Assembly: GCA_052325345.1 (NCBI GenBank)
Contig: JBKQVG010000066.1
Span: 1 to 19,801 of the forward strand
Reading direction: 5' to 3'
Source: JBEKYD01 sp052325345
GTDB lineage: Bacteria > Acidobacteriota > Terriglobia > Bryobacterales > Bryobacteraceae
DNA: 19,801 bases
Shown: positions 1 to 7,239 of the stretch, piece by piece
Position numbering within the stretch: the stretch's first letter is position 1
Layout: each line of letters opens with the position of its first letter
Made by a program: the position numbers and the translations under genes
The notes under the pieces: model-generated
The model's database searches: none
Told to the model about the DNA's origin: nothing
The model's input: only the letters and a program-made list of their open reading frames with translations

Positions 1-30
1 TTTATCGGCGTTCATCGGCGTTCATCGGCG
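1..30. repeat. Tandem 10-bp repeat, three copies
   Basis: The first 30 bases are three back-to-back copies of a 10-mer with consensus TTCATCGGCG. The first copy has one difference (TTTATCGGCG). The array runs into GGCTAAA just before the stop codon of the minus-strand SDR gene, so it sits in the 3' flank of the sugar operon. It may continue left of the window. I see no inverted symmetry that would make it a terminator. From memory, similar short ATC-xGCG tandem intergenic repeats occur in Acidobacteria and related soil bacteria. Their function is unknown. Confidence 0.75.
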
Positions 31-37
31 GCTAAAC

Positions 38-856
38 TCAAATTTTCTGTACCCGCCTCAACGTATACTGCTCGGGCTTCATGCTGGTCCGCTCCAGCCT
101 CTTCCAGTCGTCGTTGGCGTGGATCAGCTTGCCGCTGATATGGTTCGACTTGGCCGAGGCCAGAAAAAGCGCCAGTTGAACCTGCCTCTCGGGCGGCACG
201 CCGCCGTTCACCCGCAACTCGCGCGCTTCGGCGTATTCTCTCTCACCGGCTAGTTCTTCTCCGGCTCGCAGGATCTCGTCCGTCATGTGGGTGTACGCGG
301 CGCCGGCGCTCAGGCAATTCACCTGCACGTTGTGCTCCCTCACTTCCTCCGCCAGCGTCTCGGCAAATCGTACCAGTCCGGCCTTGGAGGCCGCGTGCGC
401 GCTGAAATTGCGGCGCGGCGAGTTCGAACCGCCGCCCGCCAGCAGAATGATCTTCCCCGACCGCCGTTCGATCATGTGCGGCAACACCGCCCGGCAACAA
501 TTCACCGCCCCGATGAGATTGGTCTCGATGGCTTCTTCCCAACGTTTCGGGTCGGTTTCCACCAGCGGCCCGATCGGCCCCAGCACGCCGGCCGCCGCCA
601 CCAGCACGTCCACTCCGCCGAACAGCACCCGCATCCGGTCCACCGCCGCGGCCACCTGCTCGCGGTCGCGAACGTCCGCCTCCAGACGAAGCGCATTGCC
701 CCTGGCCTGTTCAATCTCGAGCTTCGCCATGTCCAGTTCCGCCCGGCTCCGCGCCAGCAGGCCCACCCGCGCTCCCGCGTCGGCGAACCCCATGGCCAGC
801 CGCTTCCCGATTCCCCGCCCCGCCCCGGTTACCAACACGCTCCAGTCCCGGCTCAC
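38..856 (-). CDS. SDR-family oxidoreductase with altered active site
   Basis: Short-chain dehydrogenase/reductase, 272 aa, a cytoplasmic NAD(P)-dependent family. I start it at GTG 856 because the Rossmann strand begins immediately (SVLVTGAGRGIG) and the longer open frame upstream overlaps the preceding gene with no SDR character. The dinucleotide motif TGAGRGIG is at residues 10-17 and the structural Asn of NLIG is N113. The catalytic Tyr of YxxxK is His154 (HAASK, Lys158 kept). The Ser position is Ala140 (LLAGGG), and the usual NAG/NAAG motif reads AAAG. Two of the four catalytic residues are therefore missing, although the frame is intact. It is the last gene of the four-gene minus-strand operon, 68 bp after the dehydrogenase gene. 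The fold is certain. Catalysis is doubtful, and the substrate is unknown, probably a sugar or polyol derivative by context. Confidence 0.85.
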   Translation of the reverse strand: MSRDWSVLVTGAGRGIGKRLAMGFADAGARVGLLARSRAELDMAKLEIEQARGNALRLEADVRDREQVAAAVDRMRVLFGGVDVLVAAAGVLGPIGPLVETDPKRWEEAIETNLIGAVNCCRAVLPHMIERRSGKIILLAGGGSNSPRRNFSAHAASKAGLVRFAETLAEEVREHNVQVNCLSAGAAYTHMTDEILRAGEELAGEREYAEARELRVNGGVPPERQVQLALFLASAKSNHISGKLIHANDDWKRLERTSMKPEQYTLRRVQKI

Positions 857-924
857 ACTGCGATTGTAATCCCGAGCGTTGAATTTCCAGTGAAAATGGC
901 CACAGATGAAGTAATGGCGCAGGC

Positions 925-2079
925 CTAACCGCGCGCCTGCCCTACCGTTTCCCAAGCGCCATTGGCGGCCGATCGGAGTACGGATTCGGTGACGTAATCG
1001 GTTGCCATGCCCTCGCGGAAGGCCGGACCGGGGGCTTGCCCCCGAGCTACGCCGTGCAGAAAATCGGCCGCCTGGTGGATGAAGGTATGTTCGTAGCCGA
1101 TCTGAAGTCCCGGCACCCACCAGTGCTTCATGTAGGGATGGTCGCTGTCGGTTACATGAATCGAGCGCCATCCGCGCACGATGCCATCGTCACGGTGGTC
1201 GAAATATTCCAGGCGGTGCAGATCGTGCAGGTCCCAGCGCATGGAAGCGTGTTCGCCGTTGATCTCGAACGTATACAGCGCCTTGTGGCCGCGGGCGTAG
1301 CGGGTGGCTTCGAACACGCCCAGCGACCCGTTGGCAAAGCGGGCCAGGAAGGCGCTGGCGTCGTCGATCCCCACCGGTTCGACTTTGCCGGACAGGTTAT
1401 GACGCCGCTCCTTGATAAAGGTTTCGGTCATGGCGGTCACCCGGAAGATACCGCCATTAAGCCACATGGCCGTATCGACGCAGTGCGCCAGAAGGTCGCC
1501 GGTGACGCCGCTGCCTGCCACCTGGACGTCCAGACGCCACAGCCCCTCGCCGCCCTGGGGCACATCCGCGGAAATCGTCCAGTCCTGAAGGAACTGCGCG
1601 CGATAGTGAAAGATGCGCCCGAGGCGCCCTTCGTCGATCAGGCGCTTGGCAAGCGCAACCGCCGGTACCCGCCGGTAGTTGTACCACACCATGTTGGGGA
1701 CACGGGCCTTCTCCACCGCCGCCACCATCCGCTCGGATTCGGCGGCGGTTCGCCCCAAGGGTTTTTCGCACAACACCATCTTGCCCGCGGCGGCGGCGGC
1801 AATAGCGATTTCGGCGTGCGTATCGTTAGGACTGGCGATGTCCACCAGGTCGATATCCGGACGCTCTACCAGGCGGCGCCAATCGGTTTCGAACGATTCG
1901 TAACCCCATTGCGCGGCAAATGCCTCCGCCCGGCCGCGGTTCCGCCCGCAGACGGCTTTCAATACGGGCTCGTACTCCAGGTCGAAAAATCTCGTCACTT
2001 GGCGGAAGGCATTGGAATGGGCGCGGCCCATGAAGCCGTATCCCACCACCCCGATGGCCAACGGCCTCTTCGCGCTCAC
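925..2079 (-). CDS. Gfo/Idh/MocA family oxidoreductase
   Basis: NAD(P)-dependent sugar or cyclitol dehydrogenase of the Gfo/Idh/MocA family, 384 aa, a normal length. The N-terminal Rossmann domain carries GYGFMG at residues 13-18, and the family EKP signature (CEKPLG) has its catalytic Lys at 106. The C-terminal alpha/beta domain has the substrate-site pattern GDLLAHCVDTAMW with His199 and Asp202, as in inositol and glucose-fructose oxidoreductase relatives. The ATG at 2079 overlaps the stop of the upstream TIM-barrel gene by four bases (ATGA), so the two are translationally coupled. With its neighbours it should oxidise a sugar, sugar acid or cyclitol in the cytoplasm. The exact substrate cannot be read from sequence. 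Confidence 0.93.
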   Translation of the reverse strand: MSAKRPLAIGVVGYGFMGRAHSNAFRQVTRFFDLEYEPVLKAVCGRNRGRAEAFAAQWGYESFETDWRRLVERPDIDLVDIASPNDTHAEIAIAAAAAGKMVLCEKPLGRTAAESERMVAAVEKARVPNMVWYNYRRVPAVALAKRLIDEGRLGRIFHYRAQFLQDWTISADVPQGGEGLWRLDVQVAGSGVTGDLLAHCVDTAMWLNGGIFRVTAMTETFIKERRHNLSGKVEPVGIDDASAFLARFANGSLGVFEATRYARGHKALYTFEINGEHASMRWDLHDLHRLEYFDHRDDGIVRGWRSIHVTDSDHPYMKHWWVPGLQIGYEHTFIHQAADFLHGVARGQAPGPAFREGMATDYVTESVLRSAANGAWETVGQARG

Positions 2080-3134
2080 GCCTGGGCCTCCAGCGGTGCG
2101 TTCCAGCCGTGCGCATCGCGAACGGCAATCATAACGCCCAGGATGTCACTCCAGGTTGCCGGGTCCAGCATGGTCGAGTTGGGGAACATGCAACCATCCC
2201 AGCAAATGTGCTGGAAGGCGCGGCTGGCCTGCCCGTCGGCGCCGCGCATCCAATAGCCGGCGTGCTTCACGATATCGAGCTTGCCGTTGGGGTCGTGCGG
2301 CAGGCAATGCCGCCCGGTTTTGGCGTGTTCGCCGGAGCCTCTCACCGCGCCATCGTTCTGCGCCACGTGAAAATCGATGGTCCATGGCCGCAGCGCGGCG
2401 GCAATTTCTCTCAGCGCGGAATCCACCGCCGCGCCATCGGCCCAGTCGTGACCGTCCGGCAGCAGCCGGTCCTCGGGAGCGTTGTAGCCCATTGCGAACA
2501 GCATGGTGTGGGCCATGTCCGCCTGGAATCCGAGCACTTCCGGACGGCCCACGCTTTCGAGCAATTGAATCATCCTCTTCCAACTGTGCATGCCGCCCCA
2601 GCAGATCTCGCCCTCGGCGGCGAGCCGCTCGCCGAAACCGGCCGCAATATCGCACGCCGTTTGGAGCGTCTCGGCGATGGTTCTGGTATTCGCCGCCGGA
2701 TCGGACGCCCATTCCGCCACGCCGCATGCCGAATCGATCCGCACCACGCCATACTTCCGTGCGCCGAGTTGGCGCAGCCTGGCCCCAATGCGGCACGCTT
2801 TGCGCACTTGCGTGGTAAACCGCGTCCGTTCCTCGGCGGTTCCCATGGCGGATCCGCCGCCGGTAGGCGCCCACACCGGCGCCACTAACGAGCCGATGGC
2901 CAGCCCGCGGCCGCCGATGTTATCCGCCAATCGCTTCAGGTCGTCGTCGCCGGCATCGATGCTGGTGTGGGGGTCGGCGAGAAACAGGTCGACGCCGTCG
3001 AACTTGATGCCGTTCACTTCCACGGCCGCGGTCAGACCGAGCATCGTGTCGAGTCCGATAGGCGGCTCGGAATCCGGACCTTTCCCAACCAGTCCCGGCC
3101 ACATCGCGTTATGGATTTTCGGATACCGGTTCAT
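2076..3134 (-). CDS. Sugar phosphate isomerase/epimerase-like TIM barrel
   Basis: Xylose-isomerase-like TIM-barrel protein (AP_endonuc_2 fold), 352 aa from the ATG at 3134. That ATG is preceded by GAGGG at five bases. An in-frame TTG four codons earlier has no better ribosome site. Candidate metal ligands, in the usual order for the family, are the Glu in EGEICWGG (about residue 176), the Asp in QADMAHT (about 206) and the His in IDFH (about 256). It lies 19 bp after the cupin gene and overlaps the following dehydrogenase gene by ATGA. The expected role is aldose-ketose isomerisation or epimerisation, or processing of a 3-keto sugar made by the linked dehydrogenase. It is longer than the common 260-300 aa form. 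Substrate unknown. Confidence 0.87.
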   Translation of the reverse strand: MNRYPKIHNAMWPGLVGKGPDSEPPIGLDTMLGLTAAVEVNGIKFDGVDLFLADPHTSIDAGDDDLKRLADNIGGRGLAIGSLVAPVWAPTGGGSAMGTAEERTRFTTQVRKACRIGARLRQLGARKYGVVRIDSACGVAEWASDPAANTRTIAETLQTACDIAAGFGERLAAEGEICWGGMHSWKRMIQLLESVGRPEVLGFQADMAHTMLFAMGYNAPEDRLLPDGHDWADGAAVDSALREIAAALRPWTIDFHVAQNDGAVRGSGEHAKTGRHCLPHDPNGKLDIVKHAGYWMRGADGQASRAFQHICWDGCMFPNSTMLDPATWSDILGVMIAVRDAHGWNAPLEAQA

Positions 3135-3153
3135 GTCAGCCCTCAATTCGACA

Positions 3154-4368
3154 TCAACGCGTGACCAACCTCGCCGCGTCCGGATTTCCCGGGCCGAAGT
3201 GCTTCAACATCACCAGATTTTCTTTCTCGCTCGAATTGGCGATTCGGACCCCGGCTTGGGCTGCCGCCGCGCTGACAAAGACCTCGTCCCTGGTCATCTC
3301 CCCATACCGGATCATGCTCGGCGTTTCGACTTCGTGCGGGCCCATCGCGCCATGGCCCTGCGTCAGGATCACGCCGTAAGCGGCGGCATCGGCGATAGTC
3401 ACCGAGCGCTTCGGAAATACGGTCAGCTCTTTGGCGGAATAGAATGACGTGCCGTACGCAACCCACACTTCCCGGTATCCGGCCTCTGCCATGACCGGCT
3501 CGGGCTCTACCGCTTTCGGGAATACCTTGTTGTGTCTGCCGAACTCCGGGTCCACGTTCTTTTCCCAATCCAGCATGCCGACGATGTAATCCAGATCGTG
3601 GTGGTGCTCCGGTGGAACGTCCTTCACCAGCAGGTCCCACGGCACCGGCCGGCCCTCGACCATGGACTGGAACATACCGAAGACGTCGGAGTTCACCTGC
3701 GGTTCATAAGTTACCAGGGAACCCGGCGCGTGCAGTACCCCCGCGTCCACCTGCCACCCGGTGCCGGGTTGCAACTGGTACGCCTTGGAGTGATACAGGA
3801 TTCCATTGTCGCCCTGGTTCCATCGCTCCAGGCACTTCCGCACGTCTTCCTTTGTGGTGCCCGGCTCCAGCCCCATGTAGGTGTGGGCGAAGTTGTTGCG
3901 TTTGAAATTGTACTGCGGGGGAAAGTAATAAGCTTCCGGCTTTCCCTTGCGGCCAACTTTCCGGGCGTGCTCTTCCATCTGGTGCATGTGGTGCGGGATG
4001 GGCCCGAGGTTGTCGAAAAATTTGCACAGGATATTGAATCCGCCGTGCTCGCGCATCGCTTCCACGCCCAGAAGCTCATCGCCGATCTCCTCGATGGCCT
4101 TCTTCAAGAGCACGCGCTTGCCGTTCATAGCGATGTAGCTGAGACCCTCATCCTCCGGCGTTCCGGGGCCGTTGGAGGCATTGGTAGTCGATGAGAACCA
4201 GCGCTCATCGATGCCGCCGCGGGAGGCGCCCAACGCGTACAGGTCGTCGGGATGCAATTTCAAACGCCCTCCGGGCATGAGAAAAGATCGCGGCACCCAG
4301 CAGGGCGCCATTCTGAGGATCCCCATTCCAGCCGAGAGGGCCTCGCGAATCCGTCCGATGTCCGACAC
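3154..4368 (-). CDS. Class I phosphomannose-isomerase-like cupin protein
   Basis: 404-aa cytoplasmic protein resembling class I mannose-6-phosphate isomerases. The zinc-site pattern is recognisable: PHHMHQ (His126, His127, His129), the Glu of GKPEAYY (Glu145) and the His of VLHAPG (His213). A second jelly-roll-like half (about 300-390) includes VILTQGHGAMGPHE. The GTG start at 4368 is supported by AAGGAGG at 4378-4384, nine bases upstream. It is the first gene of the minus-strand operon that continues with the TIM barrel, the Gfo/Idh/MocA protein and the SDR, and it is divergent from the secreted TIM-barrel gene at 4618. Inferred role: isomerisation of a sugar or sugar acid in that pathway. 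It is too divergent to call manA, and a non-phosphorylated substrate is possible. Confidence 0.8.
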   Translation of the reverse strand: MSDIGRIREALSAGMGILRMAPCWVPRSFLMPGGRLKLHPDDLYALGASRGGIDERWFSSTTNASNGPGTPEDEGLSYIAMNGKRVLLKKAIEEIGDELLGVEAMREHGGFNILCKFFDNLGPIPHHMHQMEEHARKVGRKGKPEAYYFPPQYNFKRNNFAHTYMGLEPGTTKEDVRKCLERWNQGDNGILYHSKAYQLQPGTGWQVDAGVLHAPGSLVTYEPQVNSDVFGMFQSMVEGRPVPWDLLVKDVPPEHHHDLDYIVGMLDWEKNVDPEFGRHNKVFPKAVEPEPVMAEAGYREVWVAYGTSFYSAKELTVFPKRSVTIADAAAYGVILTQGHGAMGPHEVETPSMIRYGEMTRDEVFVSAAAAQAGVRIANSSEKENLVMLKHFGPGNPDAARLVTR

Positions 4369-4399
4369 AGGGGCGCGCCTCCTTATGCGCGGGTCGCTT

Positions 4400-4444
4400 G
4401 ATGGCGAGCGATGCCGTTAGCTCGGTAGCGGCATCGCTCGCATC
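4400..4444. repeat. Strong inverted repeat between divergent genes
   Basis: The arms 4400-4416 and 4429-4444 pair over 16 bp (core CGAGCGATGCCG against CGGCATCGCTCG) with a single extra G on the left arm and a 12-base loop, TTAGCTCGGTAG. It lies between the divergent starts at 4368 and 4618. There is no T-run after either arm, so it is not a classical intrinsic terminator. It could be an operator for a dimeric regulator, an mRNA leader structure of the cupin operon, or a REP-like palindrome. No regulator gene is adjacent. The rest of the 249-bp gap shows no promoter I would defend. Confidence 0.7.
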
Positions 4445-4617
4445 ACCTTTAACTCTATACCGGAATGCGGCGTGGAGCGGCATCGGCCACGCGCGTCCAA
4501 ATTCGGAATTTCAGGTGTCTGAACTCCCGGAATCCAGGCTCGGAGATCGCACGGAATGTGATACGCTGTCTGGGTCGCTGGTTTGCCGAGACTGGAACGT
4601 GGAAGGAGAGAAGAGCT

Positions 4618-6039
4618 TTGAAGATTACCCGAAGAGCTCTATCGCTTGGATTGTTCGCCCCTCTGGCCGTGGCCTCGCCGCTCCCCCCTCCCCAGGAAAC
4701 ACCCCGCAGGCGGTTGCGTTTCAAGGAGGTCGCCGCGAGTCTCTACACCTGGGACATGGCGGCGGAGAGCATCGAGTCGATTCTCGACACGCTCCGCGAG
4801 ACCGCCCAGGTGAACAGCGTCTATTTCATGGCGATGATGCACGGGGAGGAGCGTCCGTTGACGGATCTCTATTTCCCGCGCAGCCTCCAGCCCACCAAGA
4901 CGTTGGTTGCCGAGGACGCCCGCGCCAACTGGCGACCCCATCCTGAATTCTATAAGGATTCGAGAATCAAGCCGCGCCTGAGCGGCCAGGAAGAAATCCG
5001 GAAGACGGATTATCTCGCGGTGATGACTGCCGCCGCGCGCAAGGCCGGATGCACGACCGGGGCCGAAATCTCGCATACCGTCATGGATAGGGAACGCGCC
5101 TCGGGCGAGTTCATCGACACCATCCAGAGGGACATCTGGGGCAATCCTTTAGGGCGCCTGGTCTGCCATAACAATCCCGACATTCGCGCCTACCTGACGG
5201 CGATGTTTACCGACCTGGTGGCCAACTACGACATCGACTATCTCATGACCGCCATTCTTCCCATGGCCTACAACCGCCCTCCGGTCATGGTTGGCATGGG
5301 CGGTGAGGGGCACACGCCCGGCGCCTTCGCTTTCGGCTTCTGGAGCTCGCTTCCGCCCGATTTCCGGGAAGCGCTGCTACGGACCACGCTCGGCGGATGC
5401 TTCTGCGAACATTGCCAAAAGGCCGCCGCGGCCAAGGGGCTGGATTTGGGGGCAATCCGGCGGGCAATGCTCCCGCTGGCGAACATGGTGGATCACGCCG
5501 ACGAAGCCCAGGAGCACCGTCTGAAAGTGCTGTCCGAGTCCGGCACCTCCGGCATGGCCGTGCTGCTGCGGCATCCCGAGATCTTCGACCTGGTGAAGTT
5601 CCGCTGCATGACGATGGCGGGTCTCTACCAGCATCTGCACGGCGCCATGGTCGGGATCAAGCCGAAAATCGATTTCCGCGATAACGCGCATATCGGAATC
5701 TTTCCGGAGTTCGCCGGCCTGGAATATGCCTCCCTGAAGCCTTTCCTCGGCTCCGTCCGGTCGAGCAATTATTCCGAGCAGACCGGCAAGGCCGACCAGC
5801 TCCAAGTGAAGCGCCGCTTTCTGCTCAGCCTGCGCGACGCTTTGGGCGACGAGTTTCCCATGTATTCCGCCATTGCCACTCGTCCCCCGGCCACACCGGA
5901 CCTGGTGCGCAAGGCGGTCGTGCTCTCGGCGGAATGCGGCGCCGACGGTCTCTCGGTGGCCCATTACGACAGCTCGCCGCTCCCGTACCTGCGGGCCATC
6001 AGCGAGGGCTTGAAAGAGGCCGGTGTCACGGTAGGCTGA
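4618..6039 (+). CDS. Secreted TIM-barrel protein, putative glycoside hydrolase-like
   Basis: 473 aa from TTG 4618, chosen because GGAAGGAG lies about nine bases upstream and the product then begins with a twin-arginine-like export signal: TRRALSLG at residues 4-11, then a hydrophobic stretch ending AVA near 19. An ATG-like frame extension to 4465 adds 51 residues with no signal character. Motifs of TIM-barrel glycosidase-like proteins are visible: CHNNPDIRAYL near 183-193 and the paired cysteines FCEHC at 262-266. The C-terminal part (CGADGLSVAHYD) looks like a final barrel strand. It is divergent from the four-gene sugar operon, so it may release that operon's substrate outside the cytoplasm. 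I cannot place it in a numbered GH family, and catalytic acids are not assigned. Confidence 0.75.
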   Translation: MKITRRALSLGLFAPLAVASPLPPPQETPRRRLRFKEVAASLYTWDMAAESIESILDTLRETAQVNSVYFMAMMHGEERPLTDLYFPRSLQPTKTLVAEDARANWRPHPEFYKDSRIKPRLSGQEEIRKTDYLAVMTAAARKAGCTTGAEISHTVMDRERASGEFIDTIQRDIWGNPLGRLVCHNNPDIRAYLTAMFTDLVANYDIDYLMTAILPMAYNRPPVMVGMGGEGHTPGAFAFGFWSSLPPDFREALLRTTLGGCFCEHCQKAAAAKGLDLGAIRRAMLPLANMVDHADEAQEHRLKVLSESGTSGMAVLLRHPEIFDLVKFRCMTMAGLYQHLHGAMVGIKPKIDFRDNAHIGIFPEFAGLEYASLKPFLGSVRSSNYSEQTGKADQLQVKRRFLLSLRDALGDEFPMYSAIATRPPATPDLVRKAVVLSAECGADGLSVAHYDSSPLPYLRAISEGLKEAGVTVG

Positions 6040-6076
6040 CACACGGCGGTTCTTTGACCCCTCAATGGAGATTAAG

Positions 6077-6124
6077 TGGAGCTGGCGGGGGGCTTGAACC
6101 CCCGACCCTCCGATTACAAATCCA
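6077..6124 (-). other. tRNA-Thr(TGT) 3'-half remnant, candidate att site
   Basis: Read on the minus strand this stretch has an anticodon loop TTTGTAA (TGT anticodon), a variable region, a T arm GGGGG-TTCAAGC-CCCCC and an end GCCAGCTCCA with an encoded CCA. No matching D arm or 5' acceptor strand (AGCTGGC or GCTGGCG) lies upstream, the anticodon stem has a mismatch, and the 3' acceptor side is one base short of a normal tRNA. It is therefore a partial copy, as left when an integrase recombines into the 3' half of a tRNA gene. No integrase gene is visible in the window. The remaining bases between 6040 and 6336 show only a short GGGTGCA direct repeat (near 6183 and 6193) and nothing else I recognise. 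Confidence 0.6.
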
Positions 6125-6336
6125 AACAGAGCGATTACCCAGTACACCTAATGCAACAAATCCGGCTCTCAAGTCGTTCGTCGGGTGCATAGGGTGCACT
6201 GGATAGCTCAGTTCTGGTGCAAGACGCGGTACAAGACGTGTGCCCAGGACATACCGCAAAGAGAGGCACTGTTTCGTTCGTGAAAATCGTGGGGCGCTGA
6301 TCTCACGGCTTCTGGCACTTCGCTGATGAGGCACCG

Positions 6337-6522
6337 ATGAGAACATACCTTGCGAAAGGTGGCATGCGATTGAGGGCGGAGTCGCTCTCGCCCGAGCACC
6401 GACGTGAAATAGCGACCATCGCTAGCGCGGCCGCCGTCGAAGCCCGTACGCATATTCCTAAGCGGAAACGTAGCGAGATCGCGAAGGAAGGCGGCGGTGG
6501 AACGATGGAGGAAGAAACGTGA
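6337..6522 (+). CDS. Small hypothetical protein, basic
   Basis: A 61-aa ORF with a good ribosome site (GAGG five to six bases before ATG 6337). The product is basic and helical in its middle (SPEHRREIATIASAAAVEAR), followed by a Lys/Arg-rich tail (PKRKRSEIAK). This resembles small hypothetical proteins with an LTPEQRREIARKAA-type pattern that are common in Acidobacteria, some of them DNA-associated. It follows the tRNA remnant and its end overlaps the next ORF by 26 bp in another frame. Function unknown. Confidence 0.5.
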   Translation: MRTYLAKGGMRLRAESLSPEHRREIATIASAAAVEARTHIPKRKRSEIAKEGGGGTMEEET

Positions 6523-6958
6523 CCGGGCTGGCGCACTACAGGACGCCGCGTCACCCGGCGATACGCAATCCTTTGCGCATCAGTGGGAAGGCGAGGCGCA
6601 AGATGCAGCGGCTGGGCGACCGCCAATTTCCAATGAAGACGGTGGCGTGGGGCAGGGCGCTGCCGCGCGGCCTGCAGTTCCCAGTGAAGCCGGAGGCGCG
6701 GTACCGGACGGCACCGCCGCGGCCCGCGACGTGTGCACGGACTCCCAGCAACTCCGCCAGCAGCAGGCGCAGCCGCCAGCCCCGGCATTCGACCGACGTT
6801 CGTATCGGCCGGTGGGCCCGGGCGACTGCATGATTCATCCGTCGACCCAGCGGTGCCAGAAATGTGGTGCTACGGTGACGCCGGTTCACATCATGATGCG
6901 TCTGATCGGAGGCTTTTTGCGCGAGAGATGCTGCCCGGCGTGCCACCCTGCGAGCTGA
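6497..6958 (+). CDS. Hypothetical protein with zinc-ribbon-like C-terminus
   Basis: A 153-aa frame from GTG 6497 (GGAAGG just upstream). The first two thirds are low-complexity, rich in Ala, Gly, Pro and Gln, and contain two near-repeats (PISNEDGGVGQGAA and AVPSEAGGAVPDG) encoded by a DNA direct repeat. The last 45 residues look like a real small domain: CQKCGATVTP, then MMRLIGGFLRERCCPACHP, i.e. two CxxC pairs about 30 residues apart, as in zinc ribbons. It overlaps the preceding small ORF. The real gene could be only the C-terminal part, or the frame could be fused to the previous ORF by a frameshift. No function assigned. Confidence 0.4.
   Translation: MERWRKKRDRAGALQDAASPGDTQSFAHQWEGEAQDAAAGRPPISNEDGGVGQGAAARPAVPSEAGGAVPDGTAAARDVCTDSQQLRQQQAQPPAPAFDRRSYRPVGPGDCMIHPSTQRCQKCGATVTPVHIMMRLIGGFLRERCCPACHPAS
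6621..6700. repeat. Pair of short direct repeats 51 bp apart
   Basis: Two copies of a roughly 25-bp motif, consensus CARTTYCCARTGAAGMCGG followed by WGGCG, begin at 6624 and 6675. A related copy (GAATTTCCAGTGAAAATGGC) lies at 881-900, in the leader of the SDR gene. The core TTTCcagtGAAA is weakly palindromic. The copies in this pair fall inside the 153-aa ORF and create an internal protein repeat there. They may be members of a dispersed short repeat family. Confidence 0.45.
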
Positions 6959-6998
6959 ATTCCGGCACTTCTGCGTATAGGCGACACCATCGGCAATC

Positions 6999-7136
6999 CG
7001 ACGAGCTTCGCCGCACCCTCTGCGTCGCCGGCGTGCCGCGTTCAAGTACGCGTCGGCACGCGCACTTCGCGAACGACGCGAGCGCGCCCGCCGCGTCGGC
7101 CTTCCCGCGGCGCCGCGCGATGCCGCGCGGGTTCGC
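6999..7136 (+). repeat. GC-rich dispersed repeat, partial unit (copy R1)
   Basis: This 138-bp stretch aligns end to end with 17726-17852. Both begin with CGACGAGCTTCGCCGCACCC, both contain GTCGGCCTTCCCGCGGCGCC (7095-7114 and 17812-17831, identical over 20 bp), and both end in GGGTTCGC. It lies in the 281-bp gap between the zinc-ribbon ORF and the stop codon of the large kinase gene. Frames are open here only because the DNA is so GC-rich. The remaining gap, 7137-7239, shows nothing I recognise. Confidence 0.7.
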
Positions 7137-7239
7137 CTAATGCTGAGAACCGTTGGGCCTTCCACCCTTGGGCAGGAGGTCGGAAGTGAGTTGCGTCGCG
7201 CGTCCGGATCGATTTGCCGCCGGGTTGTCGGGGCAGAGG

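Noticed and set aside
857..1171. Upstream extension of the SDR frame
   Set aside because: It overlaps the dehydrogenase gene and carries no SDR text. GTG 856 fits the domain start.
1036..2256. Long plus-strand open frame (406 codons) opposite the Gfo/Idh/MocA gene
   Set aside because: It is antisense to a clear family protein, the text is low in recognisable motifs, and GC-rich third positions keep the frame open.
6077..6200. Intact tRNA gene
   Set aside because: The D arm and 5' acceptor strand are missing and the anticodon stem is mismatched.
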